DNA of 64,000 bases from Thermoplasmatales archaeon (GTDB lineage Archaea; Thermoplasmatota; Thermoplasmata; Thermoplasmatales; Thermoplasmataceae), in NCBI GenBank assembly GCA_016806715.1, contig CP060531.1:915966-979965 (forward strand). The letters are read 5' to 3'. This document shows positions 1 to 9,506 of this stretch, piece by piece. The position numbers were made by a program, and so were the translations under genes. The notes under the pieces were generated by a model. It saw only the letters and a program-made list of their open reading frames with translations. It was not told the origin of the DNA and ran no database searches. How positions within the stretch are numbered: position 1 is the stretch's first letter; every line of letters begins with the position of its first letter.

Positions 1-772
1 TCTCCCTGAAATCAATGGATGTGTATTTCTTGATCTCGGAAACCACGTTCTTCAGGAAGCCAGGTGATGTGTTTATTCCAGTTCCGACTGCAGTGCCTCC
101 GATGTTAAGCTCAAGCACGTATTCAACCGATGCCTGAAATTCCTTCAGGTCCTTTTCCAGGGTATATGCGTACGCTGAGAATTCCATTCCAAGGGTTACA
201 GGTGCAGCATCCTGTAGGTGCGTCCTCCCTGCCTTCACAACATGCCTGAACTCCTCGGCCTTCTTCTTCAGTGATTCCACAAGGCTCCGTCCCTCTGCCA
301 TGTACTTCATTGCCTTGGTAACTGCTGTCAGCCTTATCATGGTAGGAAATACGTCATTGGTGGACTGGCTCATGTTCACATGGTCATTAGGGTGTATGAC
401 GGAGTAATCCCCCTTCTTCTTTCCCAGTATATCCAGCGCGACATTGGCTATGACTTCGTTGGCATTCATGTTGTATGATGTCCCAGCTCCCGCCTGGAAG
501 AGGTCAATAACGAACTGGTTGTGGAATTCACCGCCAATGATCCTGTCGCATGCCTTCTTTATTGCATCGGCCTTGTCCGCTGGCAGTTTGCCTCCCATGT
601 TGTTGGCAGCTGCGGCAGCTTTCTTGATGATGGCCATGGAATTTATGTGATCCGAGTCGGCAGTCAGGCCGGTTATCCTGAAATTGTCGATTGCCCTTAC
701 CGTGTTCACACCGTAATACAGCTTATCGTCTATGGAAACTTCGCCAAGAACGTCCTTCTCTTTTCTTTCCAT
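1..772 (-). CDS. aspA: Aspartate ammonia-lyase / class II fumarase family, C-terminal part off the window
   Basis: The enzyme would remove ammonia from aspartate to give fumarate in the cytoplasm, feeding the citrate cycle. Only the first 257 residues are here; the family is about 460-470 long. The N-terminus (LGEVSIDDKLYYGVNT) and the internal segments QAGAGTSYNMNANEV, HPNDHVNMSQSTND and GRTHLQDAAPVTLG match aspartate ammonia-lyase closely. Fumarase C is the alternative, since the family shares these motifs, but the YYGVxTxRAI start favours aspartase. The start at 772 follows an upstream in-frame ATG at 778. An A/T-rich TATA-like box near 795-802 lies about 25 bases upstream, so the message is probably leaderless. 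Confidence 0.85.
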   Translation of the reverse strand, partial: MERKEKDVLGEVSIDDKLYYGVNTVRAIDNFRITGLTADSDHINSMAIIKKAAAAANNMGGKLPADKADAIKKACDRIIGGEFHNQFVIDLFQAGAGTSYNMNANEVIANVALDILGKKKGDYSVIHPNDHVNMSQSTNDVFPTMIRLTAVTKAMKYMAEGRSLVESLKKKAEEFRHVVKAGRTHLQDAAPVTLGMEFSAYAYTLEKDLKEFQASVEYVLELNIGGTAVGTGINTSPGFLKNVVSEIKKYTSIDFRE

Positions 773-906
773 GATCATGATATGGCAAGACATTATATAG
801 CAATTTTCCGAGTGAAGAGACAGCCTGATATCCAAGCAATATACGGGAAAGGGGGTTCAGATCCTGGCTGAAGAAAGCTTAATTATAGGCAATTAAATCG
901 GATGCA

Positions 907-1251
907 ATGACAGGCAGGGCACTGATAATAATCTCCTCTGGTGAGGAAGCAAGAGAGAAAGCAATGACTGGAATAATGTACGCCGTTAATGCAAAGAAAA
1001 ACAACTGGCTGGATGATGTCAGGCTTATGTTCTTTGGCCCAAGTGAAAAGCTCATACTCAGCGAGGATGAGGAAATCAGGAATAGCATGGAAGCTATCAG
1101 AAAAGCTGGTCTGGTTCCAACGGCCTGCAAGGCCATTGCACGTAACGAGGATATTGAACCGAAACTGATCAAAAACGGAGTGAACGTTGAGTATGTTGGG
1201 ACCACAATAAGCAACCTTATCAGGGAAGGATACTCGGTCCTGACATTCTGA
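907..1251 (+). CDS. DsrE/DsrF-like small protein
   Basis: This 114-residue cytoplasmic protein has the layout of DsrE-like folds: a hydrophobic first strand (RALIIISSG), a helix, then the strand VRLMFFGPSEKLI and a late segment GLVPTACKAIA holding the only cysteine. DsrE relatives handle sulfur or act as small subunits of sulfur relay complexes. With only one Cys and no partners nearby, the exact role here is not evident. A TATA-like stretch (aattatag, about 880-887) lies roughly 24 bases before the ATG, which supports a leaderless start at 907. It stands alone between the aspartase-like gene and korA. Confidence 0.6.
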   Translation: MTGRALIIISSGEEAREKAMTGIMYAVNAKKNNWLDDVRLMFFGPSEKLILSEDEEIRNSMEAIRKAGLVPTACKAIARNEDIEPKLIKNGVNVEYVGTTISNLIREGYSVLTF

Positions 1252-1581
1252 CCGTACTGATTTCTAGCGGATCGTGAATATTCTGGCATATCTCTATGAG
1301 AAAGATTCTGCTTCTGAAGCAGTGCTACCACACTCCAAGAGGAAATTTCTTGAACATATAGCGTGAGTTGCCATGATTTTCAGGAAAAATGCGTGTAATA
1401 GAGAGAAATAAGAGAGATTCCAGTGTTTTCCGCGTAAAATGGGATTCCATGGGGAAATGAAGCCATTCCAGTTAAGCCCCTAAGTCATAGGGAATCCTCG
1501 AATGGCATTTTCCCGAGAATTATATAGAAACACTTCGAAGAAATTTAATACATTGTTTCGATTGTGTAAAAGGTAATTTGA
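1252..1581. other. Intergenic region upstream of korA
   Basis: I see no gene in these 330 bases. The right end contains the likely korA promoter: a TATA-like element (tttaatac, 1543-1550) about 36 bases before the ATG, and AAGGT shortly before the start, so korA may have a short leader with a weak ribosome binding site. Confidence 0.5.
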
Positions 1582-3318
1582 ATGAAAGATACCGAGGTAG
1601 TGGTTAGAGTCGCGGGCGCTGCAGGCGACGGTGTCCAGTCTGCCGGGCTCATAATCGCAAAAGCGTTTTCAAGAAGTGGATTGTACGTTAACACATACAA
1701 TTACTATCAGAGTTTGATAAGAGGGGGTCAGAGCTGGTATCAGATAAGAGCTGCACATGAGAAGGTAAGGAGCCAGGGCGACGGGCTGGATGTCCTCATT
1801 GCACTGAACAAGGATGGATTGACAAGACATACAAACCCCATGATCAACGAGGGTGGAGCATCTCCTCTCGAGGGTGTTGCAATATTTGACAAGGAAATAA
1901 CAGGGTACGAGAAGGGAAAAGCAACGTACTGTGAGATGCCGCTCGGAGAAATAGCCGCGAAGTACGGAAAGAACGCGCTGATGAAAAATACCGTTGCAAT
2001 AGGAGCCATGGCGGCTGCAGTTGGCCTTGATTTCAGCATACTGTCCGGCGTCATCGCCGACCAGTTTGGGAAGAAGGGCGACGTTGCTGACCAGAACGTG
2101 AAGGCAGCAAAGGAAGGATATGATTATTACTCTTCAAATTTCAAGAAACTCGGCAAGAAGATACAGTATGGCAAGACAAAGAGGTACCTTATGGCCGGAG
2201 GAGAGGCTGTCGGACTCGGTGCAGTGAGTGGCGGGCTGAAGATGTATGTTGGATACCCAATGACACCTGCGTCGTCTGTAATGCATTATCTGGCGTCACA
2301 CACTGAACAGTTCGGGCTATTTGTCAAGGTATCGGAGGATGAAATATCCGCAATCAACATGGCCATAGGTGCAAATTATGCAGGCGTGCGCGCCATGACC
2401 GGTTCCTCGGGAGGAGGTTTTGCACTGATGACCGAGGCTCTGGGAATGTCAGGCATGGTCGAGGTGCCACTTGTAGTTTACGAAGCACAGAGATCCGGCC
2501 CATCCACTGGATTGCCTACAAAGACGGAACAGGGCGACCTTATGCAGGTTATAGGCGCGTCCCAGGGTGACTACCCGAAAGTTGTTTTTGCGCCCAGGAA
2601 CGTCGAGGAAGCGTTCTACATGACAAGGGAGGCACTGAATCTGGCCGAGAAGCTGCAGATGCCGGTGATAGTCATGTCAGATCTTTACCTTGCTGAACAT
2701 TATGAGTCCGTTGAAAACCTGGACCTTAATTTCAAGATCGACAGGGGAAATTTTGCCAAGGACAACCAGCCGGATTTCAAGAGGTACCAGTACACGGACA
2801 GCGGAGTTTCGAGCCGTGCACTTCCAGGACAGGCCGGCCTCATGCACAACGAGGATTCCGATGAACACAATGAGTACGGCGCGGTGGTCAGCGATGCTGA
2901 AACAGATCCGACCCTCAGGCGCCTCTCCATGGAGAAGAGGATGAAGAAGATCAATATCTATCTCAAGGAAATGCCGCCAACAGACACGTACAGGTACAGT
3001 GACGCAGAATACGCAATCGTGCAGTGGGGATCGACCCAGGGAGTGGTTGAGGAAGCTGTTGACATGTTGAGAGAAAAGGGCATAAAGGCTGGTGCCGTGG
3101 AGATCAACAGAGTATATCCACTGAACCCGGACATGGGAAAGCTGTTCTCCGGAAAAAAGAAGATAATAGTTGTTGAAAACAACTATTCTGGACAGATAAA
3201 CAGGTTCCTGAGATCGGAGTTCCTGGTCAAGACAGAACTTATTACAAAATACGATGGGGAAAGCTTCTACCCCGGTGCTCTTGCGGAAGAGCTGGAAGCA
3301 GTTATAAGGAGGAATTGA
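1582..3318 (+). CDS. korA: 2-oxoacid:ferredoxin oxidoreductase, fused gamma-alpha subunit
   Basis: This is the large chain (578 aa) of an archaeal 2-oxoacid:ferredoxin oxidoreductase. It oxidatively decarboxylates pyruvate or 2-oxoglutarate to the acyl-CoA and passes electrons to ferredoxin in the cytoplasm. The first ~190 residues are the gamma domain (VAGAAGDGVQSAG, residues ~10-22). The alpha domain follows, with YPMTPASS at 225-232, the signature YPITP-type loop that contacts the partner's thiamine diphosphate. The C-terminal part (ENNYSGQINRFLR) is the usual alpha-chain end. The beta gene starts one base after the stop, so the two are co-translated. Substrate choice (pyruvate or 2-oxoglutarate) cannot be read from the sequence. 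Confidence 0.93.
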   Translation: MKDTEVVVRVAGAAGDGVQSAGLIIAKAFSRSGLYVNTYNYYQSLIRGGQSWYQIRAAHEKVRSQGDGLDVLIALNKDGLTRHTNPMINEGGASPLEGVAIFDKEITGYEKGKATYCEMPLGEIAAKYGKNALMKNTVAIGAMAAAVGLDFSILSGVIADQFGKKGDVADQNVKAAKEGYDYYSSNFKKLGKKIQYGKTKRYLMAGGEAVGLGAVSGGLKMYVGYPMTPASSVMHYLASHTEQFGLFVKVSEDEISAINMAIGANYAGVRAMTGSSGGGFALMTEALGMSGMVEVPLVVYEAQRSGPSTGLPTKTEQGDLMQVIGASQGDYPKVVFAPRNVEEAFYMTREALNLAEKLQMPVIVMSDLYLAEHYESVENLDLNFKIDRGNFAKDNQPDFKRYQYTDSGVSSRALPGQAGLMHNEDSDEHNEYGAVVSDAETDPTLRRLSMEKRMKKINIYLKEMPPTDTYRYSDAEYAIVQWGSTQGVVEEAVDMLREKGIKAGAVEINRVYPLNPDMGKLFSGKKKIIVVENNYSGQINRFLRSEFLVKTELITKYDGESFYPGALAEELEAVIRRN

Positions 3319-3319
3319 A

Positions 3320-4168
3320 ATGGTTACACTGGCAGATTATAAGGGTAAGGTAAAACCGGACTGGTGTCCGGGTTGCGGAAATTTTGCACAGCTTTCCGCA
3401 ATAGGTGGAGCGCTGACTGAACTGGGAATTGAGCCGAAGGATTCGGTTGTGGTTTCAGGAATTGGATGTTCAAGCAACATGCCTGAATTCATAAACATGT
3501 ACGGGTTCCACGGCCTTCATGGCAGGCTTCTTCCGGTGGCAGAGGCAATCAAGTGGGCAAACGACAAGCTGACCGTGATAGGATACGGGGGAGACGGCGA
3601 CGGATTCTTCGAGGGTACGCAGCACTTCTACCACACGTCGAAGAGAAACGTTGACATCACTTACATCGTCTCTGACAACCAGATCTTTGGCCTGACCACC
3701 GGCCAGGCTTCCCCAACGACTTCCATGGGCATGGTTACTAAGACAACCCCAAATGGGAATATAGAGAAACCTCTTAATCCGCTGGACTTTGCACTTACTG
3801 CAGGTGCTACTTTTGTGGCGAGGGCGTTCTCCGGCGATGCCAAACACCTTAAGGATGTTATCAAGGCAGGCATACAGCATCGTGGATTTTCGTTCATAGA
3901 CGTATTAAGCCCGTGTGTGACGTACAACAAGCTCAACACATACGATTTCTTCAGGAAGAGGGTATACCACATTGAAGGAAATGACCGGAAGGACTTAATG
4001 CAAGCTTACCGCATTGCCCAGGAATGGGGAGACAGGATACCAATAGGCATACTTTACGAGAACACAGACAAGACATATGAGGACTATGATCCAATCCTGT
4101 CGAAGGGGCCGCTCATAAATAACCCCGTTCATAAACTTGTGGAAGATGACCTGGAAGAGTTTGTGTAA
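3320..4168 (+). CDS. korB: 2-oxoacid:ferredoxin oxidoreductase, beta subunit
   Basis: This 282-residue partner of the preceding chain binds thiamine diphosphate and the [4Fe-4S] cluster. Visible marks are DWCPGCGN with Cys16 and Cys19, GIGCSS with Cys50, a fourth Cys near residue 199 (DVLSPCVTYN), and the diphosphate/Mg loop GYGGDGDG at 89-95. Length and order fit the Sulfolobus/Thermoplasma two-subunit type. No separate delta (ferredoxin-like) subunit is present, as is typical of this type. The gene is one base from korA and ends before a T-rich tract. Confidence 0.93.
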   Translation: MVTLADYKGKVKPDWCPGCGNFAQLSAIGGALTELGIEPKDSVVVSGIGCSSNMPEFINMYGFHGLHGRLLPVAEAIKWANDKLTVIGYGGDGDGFFEGTQHFYHTSKRNVDITYIVSDNQIFGLTTGQASPTTSMGMVTKTTPNGNIEKPLNPLDFALTAGATFVARAFSGDAKHLKDVIKAGIQHRGFSFIDVLSPCVTYNKLNTYDFFRKRVYHIEGNDRKDLMQAYRIAQEWGDRIPIGILYENTDKTYEDYDPILSKGPLINNPVHKLVEDDLEEFV

Positions 4169-4177
4169 TGATTCCGA

Positions 4178-4312
4178 TACCATTTTTAATTTTTTAGGTT
4201 CCTGAGAACAATTTACTGTTACGAAGTCGAGCCCAAAGTTTTCCGGATTTGTTCTTTCTCTCCTTCCATTTTCTTCTTTTGTTTCTTTGGTTCTTCTAAG
4301 TTTTTTGGGGCT
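4178..4312 (+). terminator. Oligo-T rich 3' end of the korAB operon
   Basis: Within 30 bases after the korB stop there are two T runs (4182-4186 and 4189-4194), followed by a longer pyrimidine-rich stretch to about 4312. Archaeal RNA polymerase terminates at such T tracts without needing a hairpin. I infer termination here; no clear hairpin is visible. Confidence 0.45.
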
Positions 4313-4619
4313 GAATCATGATTGTATTGCAAATCAGGAAACTAAGCTTCTGAATTCCGAAGGAGGATGCGATAGCATGTTCTTGATTTACGTCTGGATT
4401 ATGAAAATAGCGAGAAACATTGCTTTTCTAATCATTTGATTTTTATCTTACCTCCAATATTGTCGGAAGAGCTGTTTCTTTTTCATCAATTTCCTTACTG
4501 ATAGCTGCCCGTCAACCATTATATTGTTTTCCCCAAGTTTTGTCTACTTCCCGTATCGGAACCCGTTACTCCATATACTTTCCTGTACATAAGCGTGGAC
4601 CTGAGCGATCTTTCGACCT

Positions 4620-4696
4620 ATGTAGGGTAAAAGTCTGGGATACTCGAGACCCTTCCGCTTCGAAACATGCTTGACCTTCTCGGTCACACGGCTCTC
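4620..4696 (-). mobile_element. Candidate group II intron domains V-VI and 3' end
   Basis: On the minus strand, directly after the maturase relic, lies a GAGCCGTGTG start, a short GACC/GGTC hairpin closed by a GAGAA loop, and a return strand ending in GTTTCG. This resembles group II domain V, though the lower stem is imperfect. It is followed by a second small hairpin region and a TTTTACCCTAC run that looks like the usual 3' end of bacterial-type introns (intron end near 4626). The position after the reverse-transcriptase frame is as expected. Stem damage agrees with the decay of the protein. It needs a covariance-model search to be certain. Confidence 0.45.
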
Positions 4697-5665
4697 CTTG
4701 TGACTTCACGCAACGGCACTATACCGGATTTTGCCTCTCTTGGATTTAAGTTTCTTGCGGTGTACTCGATTATAGACATTATCGGAGATGGAGAGATGAC
4801 TCTTCCTGCACCTGTATGCCATGAACTTATAGAACAGCCAGTCTATGAATTTCTGTAATACATTGTATGTCCTGCTTGCGTATGTGTGGTTGAAGTAGTT
4901 AGTCCAGCCCATGATAAGGTAGTTTAATCCCCCCTCATGGCTCCCTTTTCATTGATGGCAAGATTCTTCCTGTTTAGTACCTGTTTTGCCTTTTCCCTGA
5001 AGTTCTTCACTCCTTTCCTTGGGGGCCTGGCATATGGTGACATCTTTCCTCTTCCTTGTTATGCATCTCTGGAAGAAGTGGAAGTCAATGAAGTCAAAGC
5101 CTTCCCTTGTTGTGGTTATCCTGCTCTTCTCTTCGTTAAGGGACAGCTTGAGTTTATCCAGCAGTTGCCTAATGATTGCCGCGATCGCCATGATTGTTTT
5201 AGGATTACTGAGTGATAATATCACCATGCCGTCCACCCATCGTATGAGGTGCGCATCGTATTCCTGTGCAGCGTACCTGCCCTCTTCATCCCAGAAACCG
5301 TCTATAAGGTTCAGGTATGTGTTCGCAAGAAGTGGTAATATGACACCGCCCTAGCGGTGTGCCGAGGGTGGGATATGTCGTTTACCCAGTATACGGCGCC
5401 TGCCCTGAGCCATCCCCTGAAACGGGGAAGAAAAAAGCTGTCCATTTTCCCCTTTTCTATCAGAGATATCATTCATTATCCTGCGATCAATGCTGTCTAA
5501 GAACGAGGATATGTCCATGTCCACGATCTCGGTGCATCCATAATTCGTGTATTTCCGTACCTCAAGCGATGCCTCCTTTGCCGACCTGTTCAGCCGGTAC
5601 CATAACTGCAGTCATGGAAATCGGCATCAGATCTTTTCCAGGATGAGTCAAACTTAACCTCTTTG
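4697..5665 (-). pseudogene. ltrA: Group II intron reverse transcriptase/maturase, decayed
   Basis: Reading the minus strand, successive pieces of a LtrA-type protein appear in order but in different frames. They are an RT2 block (DADFHDCSYG, then LNRSAKEASLEVRKY), the RT3 block EIVDMDISSFLDSIDRR, the RT4 block GTPxGGVI followed by PLLANTYLNLIDGFW, then LIRWVDGMVILS, LSLNEEKSRITTTREGFDFIDFHF, and finally a maturase-type end GWTNYFNHTYASRTYNVLQKFIDW. At least three frameshifts are needed. One is an extra T in the CAG of PQGG (the run ctag at about 5351-5354). The catalytic YADD is WVDG. RT0-RT1 are missing. It cannot code for an active enzyme. Confidence 0.82.
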
Positions 5666-5768
5666 ACGTACCATGGTTACTCTAGAGTCGGTGCTTATTG
5701 AATAATTCATTATTAACCATATTAAAGAAATGAGTTCGGATGTGTATACACCTATCGAAGATTGATTA

Positions 5769-5812
5769 GATCCAAAAAAAATAAATAAAAAAAATAAAAA
5801 ATGGGTAAAAAA
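5769..5812 (-). terminator. Oligo-T terminator after the peptide-binding protein gene
   Basis: On the minus strand the stop codon of the binding-protein gene is followed at once by three dense T runs (TTTTTT, then TTTTTTT-A-TTTTTTTT-type runs) up to about 5769. This is an almost ideal archaeal T-tract terminator. Confidence 0.65.
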
Positions 5813-8632
5813 TTAGCTGGTATAGGTCAGGAAATTATACAGTGTGTCAGCTCCGCCACCAATCATAACATTTTCCTGGTAGTTTTGTATGGAACTAGGT
5901 GTGATATGCGAGCTAACGACAAAGTATTGAACCTGTTGGAACAGTTCTACCTGGAATGTCAGGTTTATGAACATTCTGTCCATCTGTAATGCGTATGATT
6001 CCTGGGCCGACCCGGCACTGGCGAAGGTTTCGTTGTAAAGAGTGCTCATATTATGCATTTGTCCAGCTTCTGTTGCATTATGTATTGGGTTTGACGAACT
6101 TCCTATCCATGATGGGTACATTCCATCAGTTGCAGGATAAACTGACAGAGTAGAGCTGGGCAAAGCCATTGGTTTCAGATAATCCGTTGGGAACGGGTAA
6201 TCAGGGGCCCATCCAAGCAAGTATATTGGCATTGGGTTTGTGCCAGGTCCAGTACCATATTCATAGTTTATTAGCTGGTTGAAAGGCGTAGGTTCCTGCT
6301 GAATTGCGATGCCAGTTACTTGGAGTATATAGTTGGTCCAAGTGGATATTCCCGCCTGATCAACAGGATCAGGCGTGTTATAGAATATAGGAAGCGTTAC
6401 CTGTTTTCCGTTGTACATCAATTTTCCTCCGGACATTGTTAAGTTAAGTTTAGCCCCGCTGTGAGCCATAAAAGTATCCCAGTAATTTTTAGCTATGGTC
6501 AAGTCGAAGTATGGTACATGCCCACCAGTCGAAGCGTTTAGTTGAGCTGGTGTTTGATAGTATGCCATACCCTGAGGTATGATGCCAGCAAAGAACGCAC
6601 CAAATGAATATTGCGGATAGGCAGGATTACCAAGTTGGTCCTGAAGGTATTTTGTTTCATTGTACGCATATGCAAACGCAGCTCTTGCATTTGGGCTTGT
6701 GAACATGGCGGCTGGAACATTTGCGCTCGGATCAATATTTGCAAGAGTTGCAGTATTTACTAGTGCGTTGAAATTGTAGAAGAAAACTGACAGCGATGGG
6801 AATCCAAATATATTTGCCTTACCTGAGTCTTTAAGCGCTACTGCATTTCCCCACGACGATGTTGGTATTCCTCCCTGCTGGGCTGATCCACCCTGTAACT
6901 CTAGATACGGAGTATTTGTATTACTCAAATATTGTATTGCGACTGTTTTAATCGTCGGAGCAGGATACCAAGAGCCGGGCGCTTTGTAATATGGATTTGC
7001 CTGAAGCACTATCTCCTGTCCTGGTAGTATATACTCTATGGTATACGGACCATCAGCCATCACGTGATTCTGAATGTATGTATTGTATGACCCCGACTGC
7101 CCAAAAACTTTATATGCTTGGAACCCAGCAGGAGTGAATGTAATTGCCGCACCATTTGCTATAAACCAGGAAGCTTCGGAAACATAATCTCCCGATGCAG
7201 TGAGAACCTGGAATGCCAACGTTGGCGTCACTGGTTGCTGGAAGTGTATAGTTAAGGTATTCGAGGCATTGTTGTAGGTAATGTTGTCAGTAATATTGTG
7301 ATAGGTGTTCGTAACGTAATAGTTCCCAGGTAGTACATATTGACCAAGTATCCATCCAGGATCGTTAGCATTTATGAAAAGCAGGTCACGGACAAGAGAG
7401 TAGTATACATCATATGCCTTGACAGGTTGTCCATTGGCAAAGCTTGCGTTTGCTCGTATTGTAAACGTGTAGTTTTCGTAGGGCTGAAGAGCTGTAGAGT
7501 AGGTAACTGTTTGTCCTGCCTCATTGGTATAGCTGGATGTGTAAGTTTTGGAATAATTATTGATACCGCCGTTTGTAATGTTCGGAAGCTGAGTTGCTAG
7601 GAAAGGATTGAAAGAAATTGTGCTATTTCCATTATACACCAAGAGTCCGGGATTAGTGTTATCAAGTATCTCATTACTGACCGTATCATAAGCTATTGCT
7701 GGATCCAGTGTTCTGTATCCACCAGCGGCTAATTCTGCATTAGTGTATATTGCATTTGATGAACTTGGCACACTGACATGGTTGAAAATAGGTATGTTAA
7801 CGAATATGGAAGTAGTTGTTAGTGTTCCGTAATTAATCACACCTGTAGTAGTATTAACGACAGCACTAGAGGTGAACAGTTCAAGAGTGTAGTATCCACT
7901 GGTAAGTCCATTGAGATAATAGATCATATTTCCTGGTGCCTGATATAAATAAAACGGACTGGATGAATTTCCCAGATTGTTAGCAACAAACTGATAATTC
8001 TGCTGTTGAATCATGTTAGCTCCTTGATATACGTCCATTGACTGATTTACTGTTTGATAAGAACTATTAGCTGGAGAGCCTGCTCCCATGGAATATGTCA
8101 GATTAACACCTGGCGCAAAAATCAATGGGTTCAAAATAAGTGGAGCGCTTGAATTGCTATTAAGAAGCAAAGTACCGTATGATGCGTTGAAATCCTTTAA
8201 AGCTGACGTCGGATATCCAACGGTAAGCGGTATGAGATTGTTGCTTGATGTTGTACTACCATAATTAACGCTGTACATTATGAAATAATCTCCTGTTGTG
8301 TTATAAGTGTGGCTGATCTTCAAACTATTTCCCGTACTGTTAAATGTATTGTAAGTACCATCTCCAAACCAAACAGAAACATTCTTGAAACTGCTAGACT
8401 CGTTCACATAAAACGAGTAAGTCGATCCAAGTCCTACTGCTTCCTGCGTGGTTGTAACTACATTCGCACTGACACCACTGCTTGTTGATGGGTGGTAAAA
8501 AGCTAATACAGCAAAGGCCGCTAATATGACTACCAACACAACTATCACCGCATAAAATTTCACGTTAGTTGTTGGTTTCTTAGCAGGTCCCCTTGTTCTA
8601 TCTACTTTCGGTTCACTACTATTATTTTCCAT
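5813..8632 (-). CDS. ABC transporter peptide-binding protein (family 5) with PKD-like domain
   Basis: This 939-residue protein is the likely extracellular receptor of the peptide importer encoded just upstream. Residues ~25-47 form a single hydrophobic segment (FYAVIVVLVVILAAFAVLAF), acting as an uncleaved signal-anchor. Residues ~60-140 resemble a PKD fold (VWFGDGTYNTF ... HTYNTTGDYFIMYSV). From about residue 310 onward comes the solute-binding family 5 domain (dipeptide/oligopeptide type), with ATQLPNIT, FANGQPVKAYDVYYSLVR and LLGWAPDYPFPTDYL. It is rich in Asn, Ser and Thr, with many NxS/T sites, as in acidophile surface proteins. Unlike many neighbours it has a clear Shine-Dalgarno sequence (GGAGG) 6-7 bases before the ATG, with a TATA box at ~8668-8676. 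It lies in the AT-rich island and is separated from the operon by transposase relics. Confidence 0.88.
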   Translation of the reverse strand: MENNSSEPKVDRTRGPAKKPTTNVKFYAVIVVLVVILAAFAVLAFYHPSTSSGVSANVVTTTQEAVGLGSTYSFYVNESSSFKNVSVWFGDGTYNTFNSTGNSLKISHTYNTTGDYFIMYSVNYGSTTSSNNLIPLTVGYPTSALKDFNASYGTLLLNSNSSAPLILNPLIFAPGVNLTYSMGAGSPANSSYQTVNQSMDVYQGANMIQQQNYQFVANNLGNSSSPFYLYQAPGNMIYYLNGLTSGYYTLELFTSSAVVNTTTGVINYGTLTTTSIFVNIPIFNHVSVPSSSNAIYTNAELAAGGYRTLDPAIAYDTVSNEILDNTNPGLLVYNGNSTISFNPFLATQLPNITNGGINNYSKTYTSSYTNEAGQTVTYSTALQPYENYTFTIRANASFANGQPVKAYDVYYSLVRDLLFINANDPGWILGQYVLPGNYYVTNTYHNITDNITYNNASNTLTIHFQQPVTPTLAFQVLTASGDYVSEASWFIANGAAITFTPAGFQAYKVFGQSGSYNTYIQNHVMADGPYTIEYILPGQEIVLQANPYYKAPGSWYPAPTIKTVAIQYLSNTNTPYLELQGGSAQQGGIPTSSWGNAVALKDSGKANIFGFPSLSVFFYNFNALVNTATLANIDPSANVPAAMFTSPNARAAFAYAYNETKYLQDQLGNPAYPQYSFGAFFAGIIPQGMAYYQTPAQLNASTGGHVPYFDLTIAKNYWDTFMAHSGAKLNLTMSGGKLMYNGKQVTLPIFYNTPDPVDQAGISTWTNYILQVTGIAIQQEPTPFNQLINYEYGTGPGTNPMPIYLLGWAPDYPFPTDYLKPMALPSSTLSVYPATDGMYPSWIGSSSNPIHNATEAGQMHNMSTLYNETFASAGSAQESYALQMDRMFINLTFQVELFQQVQYFVVSSHITPSSIQNYQENVMIGGGADTLYNFLTYTS

Positions 8633-8719
8633 TTTGTTCCTCCAAAGAGTTGTGCGTCTATATTCAAATTTATGTATATAAACCCTTTTGTCGTTGCAAA
8701 TGTGTTTGCTAATTCATTA

Positions 8720-9003
8720 TGCCTCCGTCATTCGCCTCATTTAGTTGAAGCAGATGACCTTCATGGAGATTCCCCTTGCCATGTTTTCAGGCTTTATGGC
8801 CTTGATTATTTCTCCCATGGTTCTTTTCAGGCCAGAGAAATAGATTACAACGATCCACCTTTAACCGTATTCATTGTCCTTTTTCCACTGCTTCTCACCG
8901 ATCTTCCTGACCCGTCTGACGCCTATTGCCCTGGAAGGTGATCCTCTCGACTGCGTGAATGCATTCTCCCTCGTAGGAATCGCCGCTTTACTGCCAAGGA
9001 AGC
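8720..9003 (-). pseudogene. Transposase C-terminal relic (DDE, IS5/ISL-like)
   Basis: The minus strand encodes, with stops, PTRENAFTQSRGSPSRAIG, VRKIGEKQWKKDNEYG, RWIVVIYFSGLKRTMGE and a degraded tail KVICFN. The pattern RWI(V/A)EIxFSxLKRxxGE is the C-terminal end of archaeal DDE transposases, including the catalytic Glu region. A TAA interrupts it between NEYG and RWIV. I infer a dead insertion-sequence fragment. The exact IS family is uncertain. Confidence 0.6.
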
Positions 9004-9087
9004 TATGTGTATAACCCTATTGTCTCGAAGTCGGGCGTCAAACTACACAATAACCACATGACACCATTTTACAATGGCCTTCAGGCA

Positions 9088-9264
9088 CCCTCTTTCAGTA
9101 TAGGGAAATTGAAACCGAGATCATGTAGATCGATGCCATCAATGAAAGCATCCATGAACCTGGCTGGATTATCCTGTCCTATATAGTTTTCAATCATGTC
9201 AGGAAGCAACAAGAGCTGTCTTCTGCCTGCTCCAGAAACGTAAGACCCACTCATCACGCTGTAT
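9088..9264 (-). pseudogene. IS1182-like transposase N-terminal relic
   Basis: The minus strand reads SYVSGAGRRQLLLLPDMIENYIG then NPARFMDAFIDGIDLHDLGF, followed by a stop where IS1182-type transposases continue with the K-x-T-GRPPY motif. The match to that N-terminal domain is good, but only about 58 codons remain. It may be one end of the same dead element as the relic at 8720-9003 or a second insertion. No intact inverted repeats were found. Confidence 0.6.
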
Positions 9265-9506
9265 ATTACTGAGTCATGAATATATCTATAGCTTCTAAAA
9301 GTCGTACAATTCAGGGTCTAATAATTTTCACACAGTCTCGTGGATGATTAAGAATTCAGGGAAGCGAAAGGACATTTTTGAGTCTATAAGCTCATGCCGT
9401 GGTGGTAAATATAGGGGGATTTGGTCAATATAGGACTTAGTATTACAGCGGTTCGCAATTATTACTAAAGTGAAATCTGGAAGCTAGATAAACCTATACT
9501 GAGCAA
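9265..9506. other. Intergenic, nothing recognised
   Basis: These 242 AT-rich bases between the transposase relic and the end of the transporter operon show no gene, RNA or clear repeat. Confidence 0.4.

Noticed and set aside
5019-5354. A 111-codon plus-strand frame inside the group II intron relic
   Set aside because: The minus strand carries clear reverse-transcriptase blocks over the same bases, so this is a shadow frame.
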